Assembly (NCBI RefSeq): GCF_026626745.1
Contig: NZ_JAPNJW010000002.1
Location: forward strand, 3,186,151 to 3,250,150
From: Nannocystis sp. RBIL2
GTDB taxonomy: Bacteria; Myxococcota_A; Polyangia; Nannocystales; Nannocystaceae
Direction: 5' to 3'
Length of the DNA: 64,000 nt
A model generated the notes under the pieces. That model ran no database searches. It worked only from the letters and a program-made list of their open reading frames with translations, and was not told the origin of the DNA. The position numbers and the translations under genes were made by a program. Below, one piece after another: positions 50,839 through 59,191 of the stretch (position 1 is the stretch's first letter; each line of letters starts with the position of its first letter).

Positions 50839-51178
50839 CGGCGGCGCGACGATACGCCGGGCCCGGCCGCGACGTCAAAGGTGCCCGCCGGGCGCGGCCG
50901 CCGCGAGGAGGCGCGCGACGCCGCGGACAACCCGATTCGCGCGCGACGCGCGGGGCCAGACGACCACTGCGAAGCAGCGCATCGACCTGGCCCGAGAGAC
51001 ATCCTCGCAGGAAGTCGCCGAGAGCGTCCCGCGATTCGCCGCGGCGCTGCCGTCATTCAGCGATGGCACCCGTGGAGATGCCGGCGGCATCGCCCGAGTC
51101 GCAGGGGATGTCCGGAAGGACAGGTTCGAGGCCCGGCGTCGAGCGGTCGAGTCTGCTATCGTCGTCCAGACGTACCGC
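50839..51178. other. 340-bp divergent gap with TGTCC-GGAA-GGACA hairpin
   Basis: TGTCC (51109-51113), loop GGAA (a GNRA-type tetraloop), GGACA (51118-51122). It lies between the start of the GT-C-like gene and the start of a small membrane protein. Open frames in the gap have no ribosome-binding site. Promoters must lie here. Confidence 0.5.
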
Positions 51179-51724
51179 TTGGACTCGCCGAACCTCCCCG
51201 TACCCCTGTCGACCTGGACCGTCCGGCTGGCGGCGCCGCGAGAAGTGGTCCTCGCGGCGGTGAGCGCCGCGGGTGGCGACGACATCCGGCTGGTGCTGCG
51301 CGACGACCCGCGCCTCGTGTTCACCCGCGCGGGCCGCGAGCCGGCGCCGCGCGTGGCGGTCGACGTCCGGGAGCGCGAGGACGGCTCCGAGTTGGTCGCC
51401 ACCTTCACGGGCGCGAGGCGCACGACCGCCGGCTGGAAAGCCTGGCTGCTGGTCGCCATCAACCTTTTCGTCGGCTTCTCGATCGCCCACGCGACGCTGC
51501 TCGGCGTCTACATGCTGGTCGCCGGCTGCGTCTCGGCGCTGCTGCTGCTGCGCTGGCAACGACAGGCCGCCCGCGCGCGACGAGCCGACTTCGCGGCGAT
51601 CGCCGGGGCGATCGACCGCGCCTGCGCGGCGCTCAAACCCGCGCAGGAAGGCCACGCCTACCGGGTCGCGCCGCCGGGGCCTGAACCTGCCCCCAAGGAC
51701 AGGCGCAAGCGCTCTCGTGCTTGA
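51179..51724 (+). CDS. small two-TM protein, unknown
   Basis: 181 residues from a TTG at 51179, the most plausible start because coding bias begins there; upstream in-frame positions give an Arg/Ser-rich sequence. Two helices at about 85-125 (WLLVAINLFVGFSIAHATLL, LVAGCVSALLLLRWQ) connect an N-terminal strand-rich domain (WTVRLAAPREVVLAAVSAAG, DDIRLVLRDDPRLVFTRAG) and a basic C-terminal tail. The start has no clear ribosome-binding site. Third-position bias is good. Unrecognised. Confidence 0.6.
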   Translation: MDSPNLPVPLSTWTVRLAAPREVVLAAVSAAGGDDIRLVLRDDPRLVFTRAGREPAPRVAVDVREREDGSELVATFTGARRTTAGWKAWLLVAINLFVGFSIAHATLLGVYMLVAGCVSALLLLRWQRQAARARRADFAAIAGAIDRACAALKPAQEGHAYRVAPPGPEPAPKDRRKRSRA

Positions 51725-51814
51725 TGCCCGGCAGCCGCCCGCTCTGCAACCTGCCCCCGAGGACAGCCAGGCCTGCACCTCGCCGCCCGGCCGTCAACCT
51801 GACCCCGAGGACAG
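51684..51814. repeat. three spaced copies of an AACCTGCCCC(A/G)AGGACAG motif
   Basis: 51684-51702, 51748-51766 and 51796-51814 (the third has A for C at position 7), with start spacings 64 and 48 bp. The first overlaps the 3' end of the two-TM gene. CTG and CAG can pair weakly within each, and on the complementary strand the motif reads TGTCC-TCGG-GGGCA, a degenerate form of the family hairpin. It lies between convergent genes. Confidence 0.65.
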
Positions 51815-51831
51815 ATCGGGGGGCGACCGCT

Positions 51832-52323
51832 CTACGGCAGCAGCCAGCCGAGCCGCTTGCGGTTCGTCAGCAGCGCATCGCTAAAATCCTCGGCGGTCTG
51901 CGGGCGGCGCAGGGCGAGGACATCGCCCGGGAAGAACTCGTACGGCATCGCCTCTGCGAGCCGGTCGCTCAGCGCGCCGTGGCCCTTGTCCGCGATGGTC
52001 TCGTCGACCCGCGCGAACGCCAGGTTGAGCGCCGCGGCCAAGCCCTCGAGGTAGGCGGGCACGCGCGGATCTTCGAGGTGCTCGGCGGCGACGATCGTGA
52101 CCCGCTGCTCCTTGATGTCGCGCATCGATCGCTCCTCGCCCTGCACGTCCCAGCCGACGAGCCGGACCGTCGCCACCAGGCCGCCCTCGGGCGTCGCCGA
52201 GCGACCGCCGTAGACCTCGCCGGAGTCGGCGTCGACGCTCTCGTCGACGAGCTCGAGCGAGTGATGCTCAAAAGAGATCGGGAACAGCTGGCTGAGGGCT
52301 TCCACAAGCGACATCGCGCGCAT
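51832..52323 (-). CDS. hypothetical protein
   Basis: 163 residues from the ATG at 52323; an ATG at 52314 (MSLVEALSQLFP) is as likely. No signal peptide. It has a beta-rich first half (HHSLELVDESVDADSGEVYG, GGLVATVRLVGWDVQGEERS, VTIVAAEHLEDPRVPAYLEG) and helices with VDETIADKGHGALSDRLAEA. Not recognised. It converges with the two-TM gene; the repeats described above lie in between. Confidence 0.6.
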   Translation of the reverse strand: MRAMSLVEALSQLFPISFEHHSLELVDESVDADSGEVYGGRSATPEGGLVATVRLVGWDVQGEERSMRDIKEQRVTIVAAEHLEDPRVPAYLEGLAAALNLAFARVDETIADKGHGALSDRLAEAMPYEFFPGDVLALRRPQTAEDFSDALLTNRKRLGWLLP

Positions 52324-52495
52324 GGTACCGAACCCGCGGCGCCGGAAGCGGCTGCCTCGCGCGAATCGGCCCGATTTACCGACCCGCCCCGTACGCGCGC
52401 CTCAGGGGCCTTCCGGCGATTCGCGCGGGACCGGCCCCTCTCGCCGCGACGATCCGGCGGTCGCGCGGCCGTGACGCGATCTGCAACCTCTTGAC

Positions 52496-53635
52496 CTACG
52501 CGCCGGCGCCCTGAACCTTGAGGCGGATCCGGTAGACCCGCGCCTGGGCGGTGATGAACAGCGCCTTGCCGTCGGGGTCGCCGAACTTGCAGTTGGTGAC
52601 CTGCTCCGGCACCTGGATGGTCCCGAGCAGCTCGCCGGCGGGCGTGACCACGCGGACCCCACCGCCCCCGCTGACGAACAGGTCGCCGAACGAGTCGACC
52701 GCCATGCCGTCGGGGTTGCCCGGCTGATCGCTCTGCAGGTCGACGAACACCTGGCCGCCGACTGCGTTGCCGTCGGCCTGGACGTCGAACACGCGCACGT
52801 GCTCGGCGTTGGTGTCGGCGACGTAGAGCAGGCTCTCGTCGGGCGACAGGGCGATGCCGTTGGGGCGGTCGAAGTCGTCGGCGATGAGCGACAACTGACC
52901 CTGCGGGTCGATGCGGAACACGCCCTGGAAGTCGAGCTCCTGCTGGTTGGGCTGGATCCCGTACGGCGGGTCGGTGAAGTAGATCGTGCCGTCGCTGCGG
53001 ACCGCGATGTCGTTGGGGCTGTTGAGGCTCTGGCCCTCGAACTCGCCGGCCAGGGTCTCGGCGTTCGGCTCGCCGACCACGCGGCGGGAGATCCGTCGCC
53101 CGCCGTGCTCGGCTGCCAGCAAGCGGCCCTCGAGGTCGAACGCGAGGCCGTTCGAGTTGCCGCTCGGGTTGATGAACGCGCTGGCCTGCTCGCCCTCCGA
53201 CCAGCGGAAGATCGTGTTGGCCGGGATGTCGCTGTAGAGCAGGTAACCATCGGGGCTCCAGATCGGGCCCTCGGTGAACATGTGGCCGTCGGCGATCAGC
53301 TCGAGCTCGCCGTCGACGACGTCCTCCAGCGACATCGGCGGATCGATCGCGCCGGTGGTCGTGCCGGTGGTCGTCGTCGCGTCGGTGGTGGTCGCGTCCG
53401 TGCTCGTGCCGGTCGGCGGCGTGCCGGTGGTCGTCGTGTCGCTCGTGGTCGTCGGCGCGGTCGAGGTCGACGTGTCGGTCGTGTCGGTCTCGCTGCTCGT
53501 GCCGGTCTCGCTGCTCGTGCCGGTCTCGGTGCTCGTGCCGGTCTCGGTGCTCGTGCCGGTCTCGGTGGTGGTCTCGCTGCCGCCGCCGCCGCACGCGAGC
53601 GCGAGCGAAAACATGCACGATGAGGCGCGCTTCAT
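52496..53635 (-). CDS. SMP-30/gluconolactonase-like lipoprotein
   Basis: 379 residues from the ATG at 53635, GGAGG 4 nt upstream (an adjacent ATG at 53638 also exists). Signal peptide ends in lipobox SLALAC. An unusually long Thr/Ser linker (about 85 residues) is encoded by 18-bp repeats (53454-53575). The propeller domain has EGPIWSPDGYLLYSDIPANT, NSNGLAFDLEGRLLAAEHGG, NSPNDIAVRSDGTIYFTDPP and RPNGIALSPDESLLYVADTN, matching SMP-30/gluconolactonase family metal ligands (Glu, Asn, Asp). These hydrolyse lactones or act as Ca-binding scaffolds. Probably on the outer membrane. Confidence 0.9.
   Translation of the reverse strand: MKRASSCMFSLALACGGGGSETTTETGTSTETGTSTETGTSSETGTSSETDTTDTSTSTAPTTTSDTTTTGTPPTGTSTDATTTDATTTTGTTTGAIDPPMSLEDVVDGELELIADGHMFTEGPIWSPDGYLLYSDIPANTIFRWSEGEQASAFINPSGNSNGLAFDLEGRLLAAEHGGRRISRRVVGEPNAETLAGEFEGQSLNSPNDIAVRSDGTIYFTDPPYGIQPNQQELDFQGVFRIDPQGQLSLIADDFDRPNGIALSPDESLLYVADTNAEHVRVFDVQADGNAVGGQVFVDLQSDQPGNPDGMAVDSFGDLFVSGGGGVRVVTPAGELLGTIQVPEQVTNCKFGDPDGKALFITAQARVYRIRLKVQGAGA
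53454..53575. repeat. 18-bp tandem repeats encoding the Thr/Ser linker
   Basis: Several units of about 18 bp (GCTCGTGCCGGTCTCGGT type) encode TETGTS. Units vary at two or three positions. Short in-frame repeats of this kind are the typical substrate for slipped-strand length changes. Confidence 0.8.
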
Positions 53636-53715
53636 CATGCCTCCGGGGGTATCACGCCGGCCGCACGAGCACCAGGCGCGTGGCGATCGCGCGACCCTCA
53701 CGCTACCATCACGTC

Positions 53716-54279
53716 ATGGCGAAGGTCGGGCTCGTCGCGCTCATCGACATGGACGGCACCCTCTGTGATTACCAGGGCGCGCTCATGCGCGACCTGGAGA
53801 CCCTTCGGGGGCCCGCCGATCCGCCGCTGGGTGGCGACGACGACAGCCCGCCGTGGCTGCGCGCGCGCGAGACCGTGATCCGCCGCCAACCCGGCTGGTG
53901 GCGCTCGCTGCCGCGGCTGCAGCTCGGCTTCGACGTGCTCGCCGAACTGCAGGCGCTGCGCTTCGAGACCCACGTGCTCACCAAGGGCCCGGTCGGCACC
54001 CCGAGCGCGTGGACCGAGAAGCTCGAGTGGTGCCAACAACACCTCCCCGGCGTGCCGGTGACGATCACGATGGACAAGGGCCTCGTGTACGGCAAAGTCC
54101 TGGTCGACGACTGGCCGCCCTACGTCGAACGCTGGCTGGAATGGCGCCCGCGCGGCCTGGTCGTCCTGCCGGCCCAGCCGTGGAACGCCGGCTTCTCGCA
54201 CCCGAACGCGATCCGCTACGACGGCCACAACCTCGGCGAGATCCGCGCGGCGCTGCGCCGGCTGTGCGATCTCGAATAG
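53716..54279 (+). CDS. 5'-nucleotidase of the NT5C/HAD type
   Basis: 187 residues. N-terminal DMDGTL with the nucleophile and acid Asp11/Asp13 (MAKVGLVALIDMDGTLCDYQ) places it in the HAD superfamily, 5'(3')-deoxyribonucleotidase-like (PF06941). Later motifs: THVLTKGPVGTPSAWTEKLE, VYGKVLVDDWPPYVERWLEW (second conserved Asp). These enzymes dephosphorylate (deoxy)nucleoside monophosphates. The start at 53716 lies 80 bp from the divergent lipoprotein. A family hairpin follows it. Confidence 0.9.
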   Translation: MAKVGLVALIDMDGTLCDYQGALMRDLETLRGPADPPLGGDDDSPPWLRARETVIRRQPGWWRSLPRLQLGFDVLAELQALRFETHVLTKGPVGTPSAWTEKLEWCQQHLPGVPVTITMDKGLVYGKVLVDDWPPYVERWLEWRPRGLVVLPAQPWNAGFSHPNAIRYDGHNLGEIRAALRRLCDLE

Positions 54280-54324
54280 AATCAACATGGCCGAATAGGC
54301 ATGTTCTTCAGGACATTCTTGTTC

Positions 54325-54348
54325 GGACATGTTTTTTAAAGCATGTCC
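54325..54348 (+). terminator. GGACATG-loop-CATGTCC hairpin after the nucleotidase gene
   Basis: GGACATG (54325-54331), loop TTTTTTAAAG, CATGTCC (54342-54348). Two extra CATGTT/GACAT arms lie upstream (54301-54316). It sits between the nucleotidase gene and the next gene on the same strand. A loop with a T6 run may aid transcript release. Confidence 0.7.
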
Positions 54349-54550
54349 TTGCTCGCCGAGCGAGGAGGCGCATCCGAGGCTCTGCTCGCCTTCTCGTCCT
54401 CCTGCGCGAGCGGTGAGGCGCGGCCGGGCTTCGTTGCGCTCGCGGTCCCTTCTCTTACCTGGCCCGGAATCACAGCGGTCGGCTGCTGCGCGGCCTGCGG
54501 GCGCGCGAGTTCTCGTTGTAATCCGGCGCGGGTGCGGCATCATCCCGCGG

Positions 54551-56353
54551 GTGTCCGACCCGCGCAGCGAGTACCAGCGCCGGCTCGCCGCGCGCCAGGC
54601 GGTGGTCGATCGCGTCGACCGCCAGATTCGCCGGATCTCCGACTGGCGGCTCGGCGTCTTCGTCGTCTTCCTGGTCCTCCTCGGCTTCGGCCTGGCCGAC
54701 CGGCCGGCCGTGCTGGCGGCCTCGTTCGCGCCCCTGTTCGGGTTCTTCGCCCTGGTGGTCGTCCACGAGGGCGCGTATCGCCGCCGCGCTCGCGCCGAGC
54801 TGGCCGTCGAGCACTACCGGCGGGCGCTCCGGCGCCTCGACGACGAGTGGCGCGGCGAGGGCGTGCAGCACCGCGAGTTCGTGCCCGCCGATCACCCCTA
54901 CGCCGCCGACCTCGACCTGTTCGGTCCGGCCTCGCTGTTCGCGCTGCTGTGTGCCGCGCGCACCCGCGGCGGCGAGGCGACCCTGGCGCGCTGGCTGCTG
55001 CAGCCGGCCACGGTCGACGAGGTCGCGGCGCGCCAGGAGGCCGTGCTGGCGCTGCGCGAGCGGCTCGACCTGCGCGAAGATCTGGCGCTGCTCGGCGGCG
55101 ACGTGCGGGCCGCGGTCGCGCCCGAGGCGCTGGTCGCGTGGGGCAGCGCGCCGCCGCAGCTCGACGCCGCTCGGTTCGTGCCGCTGCGCCTGCTCGCCTC
55201 GGCGCTCGCCCTCGCGGGCGTGGTCACTGCGGTGCTGGCATTCGCCGCGGACCTCGGGTTCGTGCCGCTGCTGGTCGTCGCGGTGCTCGAGGGCGTGGTG
55301 ATGCGCGCGCTGCGTCCGCGCACCGCGGCGATCGTCGCGGCGGTCGAGGGCCCGCGGCGCGACCTCGACGTCATCGCGCAATTGCTGGGCCGCGTCGAAC
55401 GCGAGCCGACCGCCGGCAGCCGGCGCCTCGCGGAGCTGACTGCGGAGCTGCGCGCGGGCGAGGTCGCCGGCTCGGCCGCGATCGCCCGCCTGGCCCGCGC
55501 GGTCGACTGGCTCGAGGCGCGCAAGAGCGGCCTGTTCGCGCCGATCGCCTTCTTGCTGATGTGGGAGCTGCACGGCGCGCTGACGGTCGAGCGCTGGCGA
55601 CAGACCCACGGCCCCGCGATCGCCCGCTGGCTGGCCGCGCTCGGCCAGCTCGAGGCGCTGGCGTCGCTGGCGACCTACGCCTACGAGCGCCCCGACGACC
55701 CGATGCCGACGGTCGTCTCCGGCGAGCCGCGGATCGCCGGCGAGGCGCTGCGCCACCCGCTGCTCCGCGCCTGCGTGGCCAACTCGGTCGAGCTCGGCGA
55801 GCCGCTGCGCGTGATGATGGTCAGCGGCTCGAACATGTCGGGCAAGAGCACGCTGTTGCGCACGCTCGGGATCAACGTGGTGCTCGCATTGGCGGGCGCG
55901 CCGGTGTCGGCGAAGTCGATGACCCTGAGCCCGCTGCAGATCGGCGCGACCCTGCGGATCGAAGACTCGCTCCAAAACGCCCGCTCGCGCTTCTACAGCG
56001 AATTGCGCCGACTGCTGCAATTGCGCGACCTGGCCCGCGCCGCCGCGCCGCCGCTACTGTTCCTGCTCGACGAGATCTTCCACGGCACCAACTCGCACGA
56101 CCGCAAGATCGGCGCGGAGGCGGTCCTGCGCGCGCTGATCGAGGAGGGCGCGATCGGCCTGTGCACGACGCACGACCTGGCCCTGGCCGAGGCAGTCGCC
56201 GACCTCGGCCCCCGCGCCTGCAACGTCCACTTCGCCGACGAGGTGGTCGAGGGCAACCTGGTGTTCGACTACCGCATGCGCCCCGGCCTGGTCGGCCGCA
56301 GCAACGCGATCGCGCTGATGCGAGCGATCGGCCTGCTGCCGGCGAGCGGTTGA
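54551..56353 (+). CDS. membrane-anchored MutS-like ATPase
   Basis: 600 residues from the GTG at 54551. Two pairs of membrane helices occur at about 34-74 (LGVFVVFLVLLGFGLADRPA) and 213-253 (LRLLASALALAGVVTAVLAF). The C-terminal part is the MutS ATPase: Walker A GSNMSGKSTLLRT near 427-436, a Q-loop region, LFLLDEIFHGTNS (Walker B), then LCTTHDLALAE. The lever domain shows as LDLFGPASLFALLCAARTRG. There is no mismatch-recognition domain I, so it is not the repair MutS; MutS-like proteins of this type are membrane-linked and of unknown function. The gene is on its own strand context, just before a convergent lipoprotein. Confidence 0.88.
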   Translation: MSDPRSEYQRRLAARQAVVDRVDRQIRRISDWRLGVFVVFLVLLGFGLADRPAVLAASFAPLFGFFALVVVHEGAYRRRARAELAVEHYRRALRRLDDEWRGEGVQHREFVPADHPYAADLDLFGPASLFALLCAARTRGGEATLARWLLQPATVDEVAARQEAVLALRERLDLREDLALLGGDVRAAVAPEALVAWGSAPPQLDAARFVPLRLLASALALAGVVTAVLAFAADLGFVPLLVVAVLEGVVMRALRPRTAAIVAAVEGPRRDLDVIAQLLGRVEREPTAGSRRLAELTAELRAGEVAGSAAIARLARAVDWLEARKSGLFAPIAFLLMWELHGALTVERWRQTHGPAIARWLAALGQLEALASLATYAYERPDDPMPTVVSGEPRIAGEALRHPLLRACVANSVELGEPLRVMMVSGSNMSGKSTLLRTLGINVVLALAGAPVSAKSMTLSPLQIGATLRIEDSLQNARSRFYSELRRLLQLRDLARAAAPPLLFLLDEIFHGTNSHDRKIGAEAVLRALIEEGAIGLCTTHDLALAEAVADLGPRACNVHFADEVVEGNLVFDYRMRPGLVGRSNAIALMRAIGLLPASG

Positions 56354-56369
56354 TTCGCCGGCGGGCAGC

Positions 56370-57020
56370 TCAATCCGACGACGATCCGCGCCCGCCCGAC
56401 GGCGCGTTCGCAGCGGGCCCCGGGCGAATGTCGCCTGGGTCGTGGGCGCTGATCCGCACGAGCTCGCGCGGATCGACGGAGCGCCAGTCGTCCTCGGCGA
56501 TCCACTGGAACTCTTCGGCAGCGGAGCTCCAAGCCAGATACAAATAGCGAAAGGTCCCGTGAACGGCCGCCAGCTTCGCCGCCTGTTCGCGCCCGACTCG
56601 CAGCTCACAGCGGTGCGGCCGCGCGAAGCAGCCCGCGAGCCCGAGCGATCCGAAGCTCCGTTCGCCGCAGCGGACGACATGCACGCGCAGCGGCACGGAA
56701 CCGTCGCGGTGCCCGCCCTCGCCATAACGAAAGCCGCACTCCCAGGACGCACAGGTCCCGCCGTCTTCGACGTCGTCTCGCGGCTCGAGGCAGTGGGAGA
56801 CGCACGCGGCGTCGGCCGTCAGGCCGTCGGGCAGGGCCTCGGTGCCCGCCAGCGCAGCCAGCCATGCGTGAGCGCGGCGCGACGCGTCCTCGCGCGAGAG
56901 CGTGCAGGCGGGACGGTCTTCCTGGGGTGGCTCGGAGGGTTGCGTCGGCTTCCCGTTCTTGTCCGGGCACGGGACCGCCTGACAGGCGACCGCGACGAGC
57001 CCGAGGAGGAAGAGACGCAT
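56370..57020 (-). CDS. lipoprotein, unknown function
   Basis: 216 residues from the ATG at 57020. Signal peptide MRLFLLGLVAVAC with lipobox VAVAC. The domain has helical (SREDASRRAHAWLAALAGTE) and Cys-rich parts (CVSHCLEPRDDVEDGGTCAS, WECGFRYGEG) and a C-terminal YLAWSSAAEEFQWIAEDDWR. Converges with the MutS-like gene across 16 bp. Divergent from the next lipoprotein. Function unknown. Confidence 0.75.
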   Translation of the reverse strand: MRLFLLGLVAVACQAVPCPDKNGKPTQPSEPPQEDRPACTLSREDASRRAHAWLAALAGTEALPDGLTADAACVSHCLEPRDDVEDGGTCASWECGFRYGEGGHRDGSVPLRVHVVRCGERSFGSLGLAGCFARPHRCELRVGREQAAKLAAVHGTFRYLYLAWSSAAEEFQWIAEDDWRSVDPRELVRISAHDPGDIRPGPAANAPSGGRGSSSD

Positions 57021-57116
57021 CGGCGAGCGAATCGCAGGACGACCATCCGGCACGGAAACGAGCATACACCGCGTTTCCGACGTGTGCCCGGCCGCGACCG
57101 TTGCTACCTTCCGGCC

Positions 57117-57644
57117 GTGCATCCGCCTCACGACGCACCGCCCCCCCGTGCCTCGCGCGTCCGCTGCGTCCCGTTCGCGTTCGCAGTCTTGCTCGCTGCC
57201 TGCAAGCCCCCGTGCACGCGCTCGGCTGCCCCCGAATCATCACCGCCGCCGGTCGCCGCCTCGCAGCCCGCACCGCCCGTCGACCCGAGCACGCCTCCTT
57301 GCGAGGCCGTGCTGCGCGCCGCTCACGACGGCGGGCTGTGCCGCGCCGTCGGCACCTACGCGCTCCGAACGTTCACCGCGAAGGGCGGAGGGGCCGTCCT
57401 CGACGTCTGGCCGGTCGTGATCCTGGCCGACGGCCAGGCGGTGCTCCTGGAGAGCCTCTGGCACGAAGAGACCCGTCCCACACCACAACAGATCGCCGAC
57501 CTCGAAGGCGAGCGCGTCGAGGTCGTCGGCGTGTTGCAGCCCGAGCCGCCCAAGCGCCCTGAGCTGGGCGCCCAGAACTTTATGATGCCCTGCCTCTCGC
57601 CGATCCACTCGATTCGCGTCCTCCCCGCCCCTCGCCCGGAGTGA
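57117..57644 (+). CDS. lipoprotein, unknown function
   Basis: 175 residues from the GTG at 57117. Signal peptide VHPPHDAPPPRASRVRCVPF then AFAVLLAAC, a lipobox LLAAC preceded by a long n-region; a shorter start is possible. After a Pro/Ser/Ala-rich linker, the domain has CRAVGTYALRTFTAKGGGAV, LDVWPVVILADGQAVLLESL and GERVEVVGVLQPEPPKRPEL, which looks like an OB-like beta-barrel. Not recognised. Confidence 0.7.
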   Translation: MHPPHDAPPPRASRVRCVPFAFAVLLAACKPPCTRSAAPESSPPPVAASQPAPPVDPSTPPCEAVLRAAHDGGLCRAVGTYALRTFTAKGGGAVLDVWPVVILADGQAVLLESLWHEETRPTPQQIADLEGERVEVVGVLQPEPPKRPELGAQNFMMPCLSPIHSIRVLPAPRPE

Positions 57645-57991
57645 CGCCGCGAGCCACGCACGGGACGTCGCCGGGATCACGCGATCTTTCAAACATGTCC
57701 TCCGCGCCAGCGGGACTCCGCGCGCCACGCACCCCGAGAGTCCGCGCGCCGAACCCCGCGAGCGACTTGCTCGCACGCACATCAGCCCGGCCCCGCTGAC
57801 TCGCTGACGCGGCGTCCCCACGCTGCCGTAAATAGGTGCGGTCCAATCGATAGCCCGCTCCGCGACGGCTTCCACCGGGGAGACCTGTGGCTCCCATCAC
57901 CTACCCACCCCAGGGCTCGCGGGACATCCATCGATCGGCGCTCCGACAGCGCCTGGCGATCGAATCTCGAGAAGCAAAGCAAGGAGGAACC
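57645..57991. other. 347-bp gap with a half-element
   Basis: AAACATGTCC (57690-57699) is a single arm of the family hairpin without a partner. The region from 57820 (GCCGTAAATAGGTGCGG) to the AAGGAGG at 57981 may hold the promoter and leader of the next gene. No other feature seen. Confidence 0.45.
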
Positions 57992-58534
57992 ATGACACAC
58001 CCGCATCACTCCGCCCGCGGCAATCGCGGGCGAACGCTCTCCCGGTCGGCGATCCAGCTCCCCCTGATCATGGCGTGGATACTGGCCCAACCTTCACCTG
58101 CGAACGCCGCGATGACCAAGATCGAGGCCGAGGGGGTCTACGACACCGAGGGCCTGTGCCCGCCTCCGCCCGCGCCGTTCGACGACTTCGTCGACTATCC
58201 CCCGATCGTGATCAGCGGCGACCTGGAGGGCTGCTGGTACACCAAGATCGACACTTTTAAAGATAACGGCCCGCCCAGCGGCATCTATTTGGAGACCGGC
58301 CGCGAGCTCTTCATCGGCGAGCTCGAGGGCGAGCCGATCCAGTTCACTACCACCTACAAGTTCGAGTCCAAGTGGGACCCGGAGATCACCGGCGGGGTCG
58401 AGGTGCACGGCCGCTGCCAGCACCCGATCGCCGACGGCTCCGAGGAGTTCGGCGACGTCACCGGGCGGCTGGACTTCAAGGACATCGTGGCCGAGGGCAC
58501 CTTCGACATTCGGGGGCACATCCGCCGGCTCTGA
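57992..58534 (+). CDS. secreted protein, unknown function
   Basis: 180 residues with a textbook ribosome-binding site AAGGAGG before ATG 57992. A long signal peptide (MTHPHHSARGNRGRTLSRSA, IQLPLIMAWILAQPSPANA) is cut before AMTK. The mature part is beta-rich (VISGDLEGCWYTKIDTFKDN, QFTTTYKFESKWDPEITGG, GRLDFKDIVAEGTFDIRGH), ending in a hydrophobic strand. Two conserved Cys. The fold could be a small lipocalin or allene-oxide-cyclase-like barrel. No family named. Confidence 0.8.
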   Translation: MTHPHHSARGNRGRTLSRSAIQLPLIMAWILAQPSPANAAMTKIEAEGVYDTEGLCPPPPAPFDDFVDYPPIVISGDLEGCWYTKIDTFKDNGPPSGIYLETGRELFIGELEGEPIQFTTTYKFESKWDPEITGGVEVHGRCQHPIADGSEEFGDVTGRLDFKDIVAEGTFDIRGHIRRL

Positions 58535-58577
58535 TGCCATCACCCGGTCGCAGACACCGCGAACTCGACTAGCGGAC

Positions 58578-58598
58578 CGGGGCTCGGCACAGGCCCCG
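58578..58598. terminator. hairpin between convergent genes
   Basis: CGGGGC (58578-58583), loop of 9 nt, GCCCCG (58593-58598). It is between the secreted protein and a convergent lipoprotein gene. Confidence 0.55.
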
Positions 58599-58624
58599 TG
58601 CGCACGAGGCTGGAAGGCGCGAAT

Positions 58625-59110
58625 CTATTCATCAGCTCCCGAACGACGAGGAAGCGAAGTCGGCGTCGTGTTTGGGAAGGCAGGGCCGACCCCGGCCGAC
58701 ATGACATTTTCCTGGTTTCCAGGCAGACACAGGTTCAACTCTCCTCCCCGGGGATCAGGCTCGCAGACCCATCCAGCCGGACAGGATAAGACGTTGTCGC
58801 AGACCGTGATACAGATCTGGCCCAAAAGCTCTACCTGGTCGTCCTCAGGCGTGAGACACGTCGGTTGAAGGTTATCGAGTTTAGCGTGAGGTTCGCAGAG
58901 AGCTCCTTCTGCCTCACACTCGATCGTGCAATACCCTCTCTCATCCCCCGGGGTGGGTTGAAAGCAGAGACGGTTCTCGGGTCCGTCACCTACCACTCCC
59001 TTGCATTCCTCGTGCGAATAACAGATCGACCCATAGAGCGCGAAATCGCTCTGAAAACAGGCGCCCGTGCCGACGCACAGGAGCACCGATAGAAGCGCGC
59101 GTTCGAACAT
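58625..59110 (-). CDS. Cys-rich lipoprotein
   Basis: 161 residues from the ATG at 59110. Signal peptide MFERALLSVLLCVGTGAC with lipobox GTGAC. The mature part has about 13 Cys in an order like EGF/TIL modules (CYSHEECKGVV, CFQPTPGDERGYCTIECEAE, CITVCDNVLSCPAGWVCEPD). Likely a surface lipoprotein. It is divergent from the kinase operon. Base composition is slightly less GC-biased here than in neighbours. Confidence 0.8.
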   Translation of the reverse strand: MFERALLSVLLCVGTGACFQSDFALYGSICYSHEECKGVVGDGPENRLCFQPTPGDERGYCTIECEAEGALCEPHAKLDNLQPTCLTPEDDQVELLGQICITVCDNVLSCPAGWVCEPDPRGGELNLCLPGNQENVMSAGVGPAFPNTTPTSLPRRSGADE

Positions 59111-59191
59111 GAACGAGGATAGTAAAGGACCCGGGCGAGACTTCCAAGAGACGGTTGCGACCGCCCCCGCGATCCGGCAACCTGAGCCGAG

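Noticed and set aside
51109-51133. GGTTCGAGGCC at about 51123, resembling a tRNA T-loop
   Set aside because: No acceptor, D or anticodon arms can be built around it; it overlaps a family hairpin.
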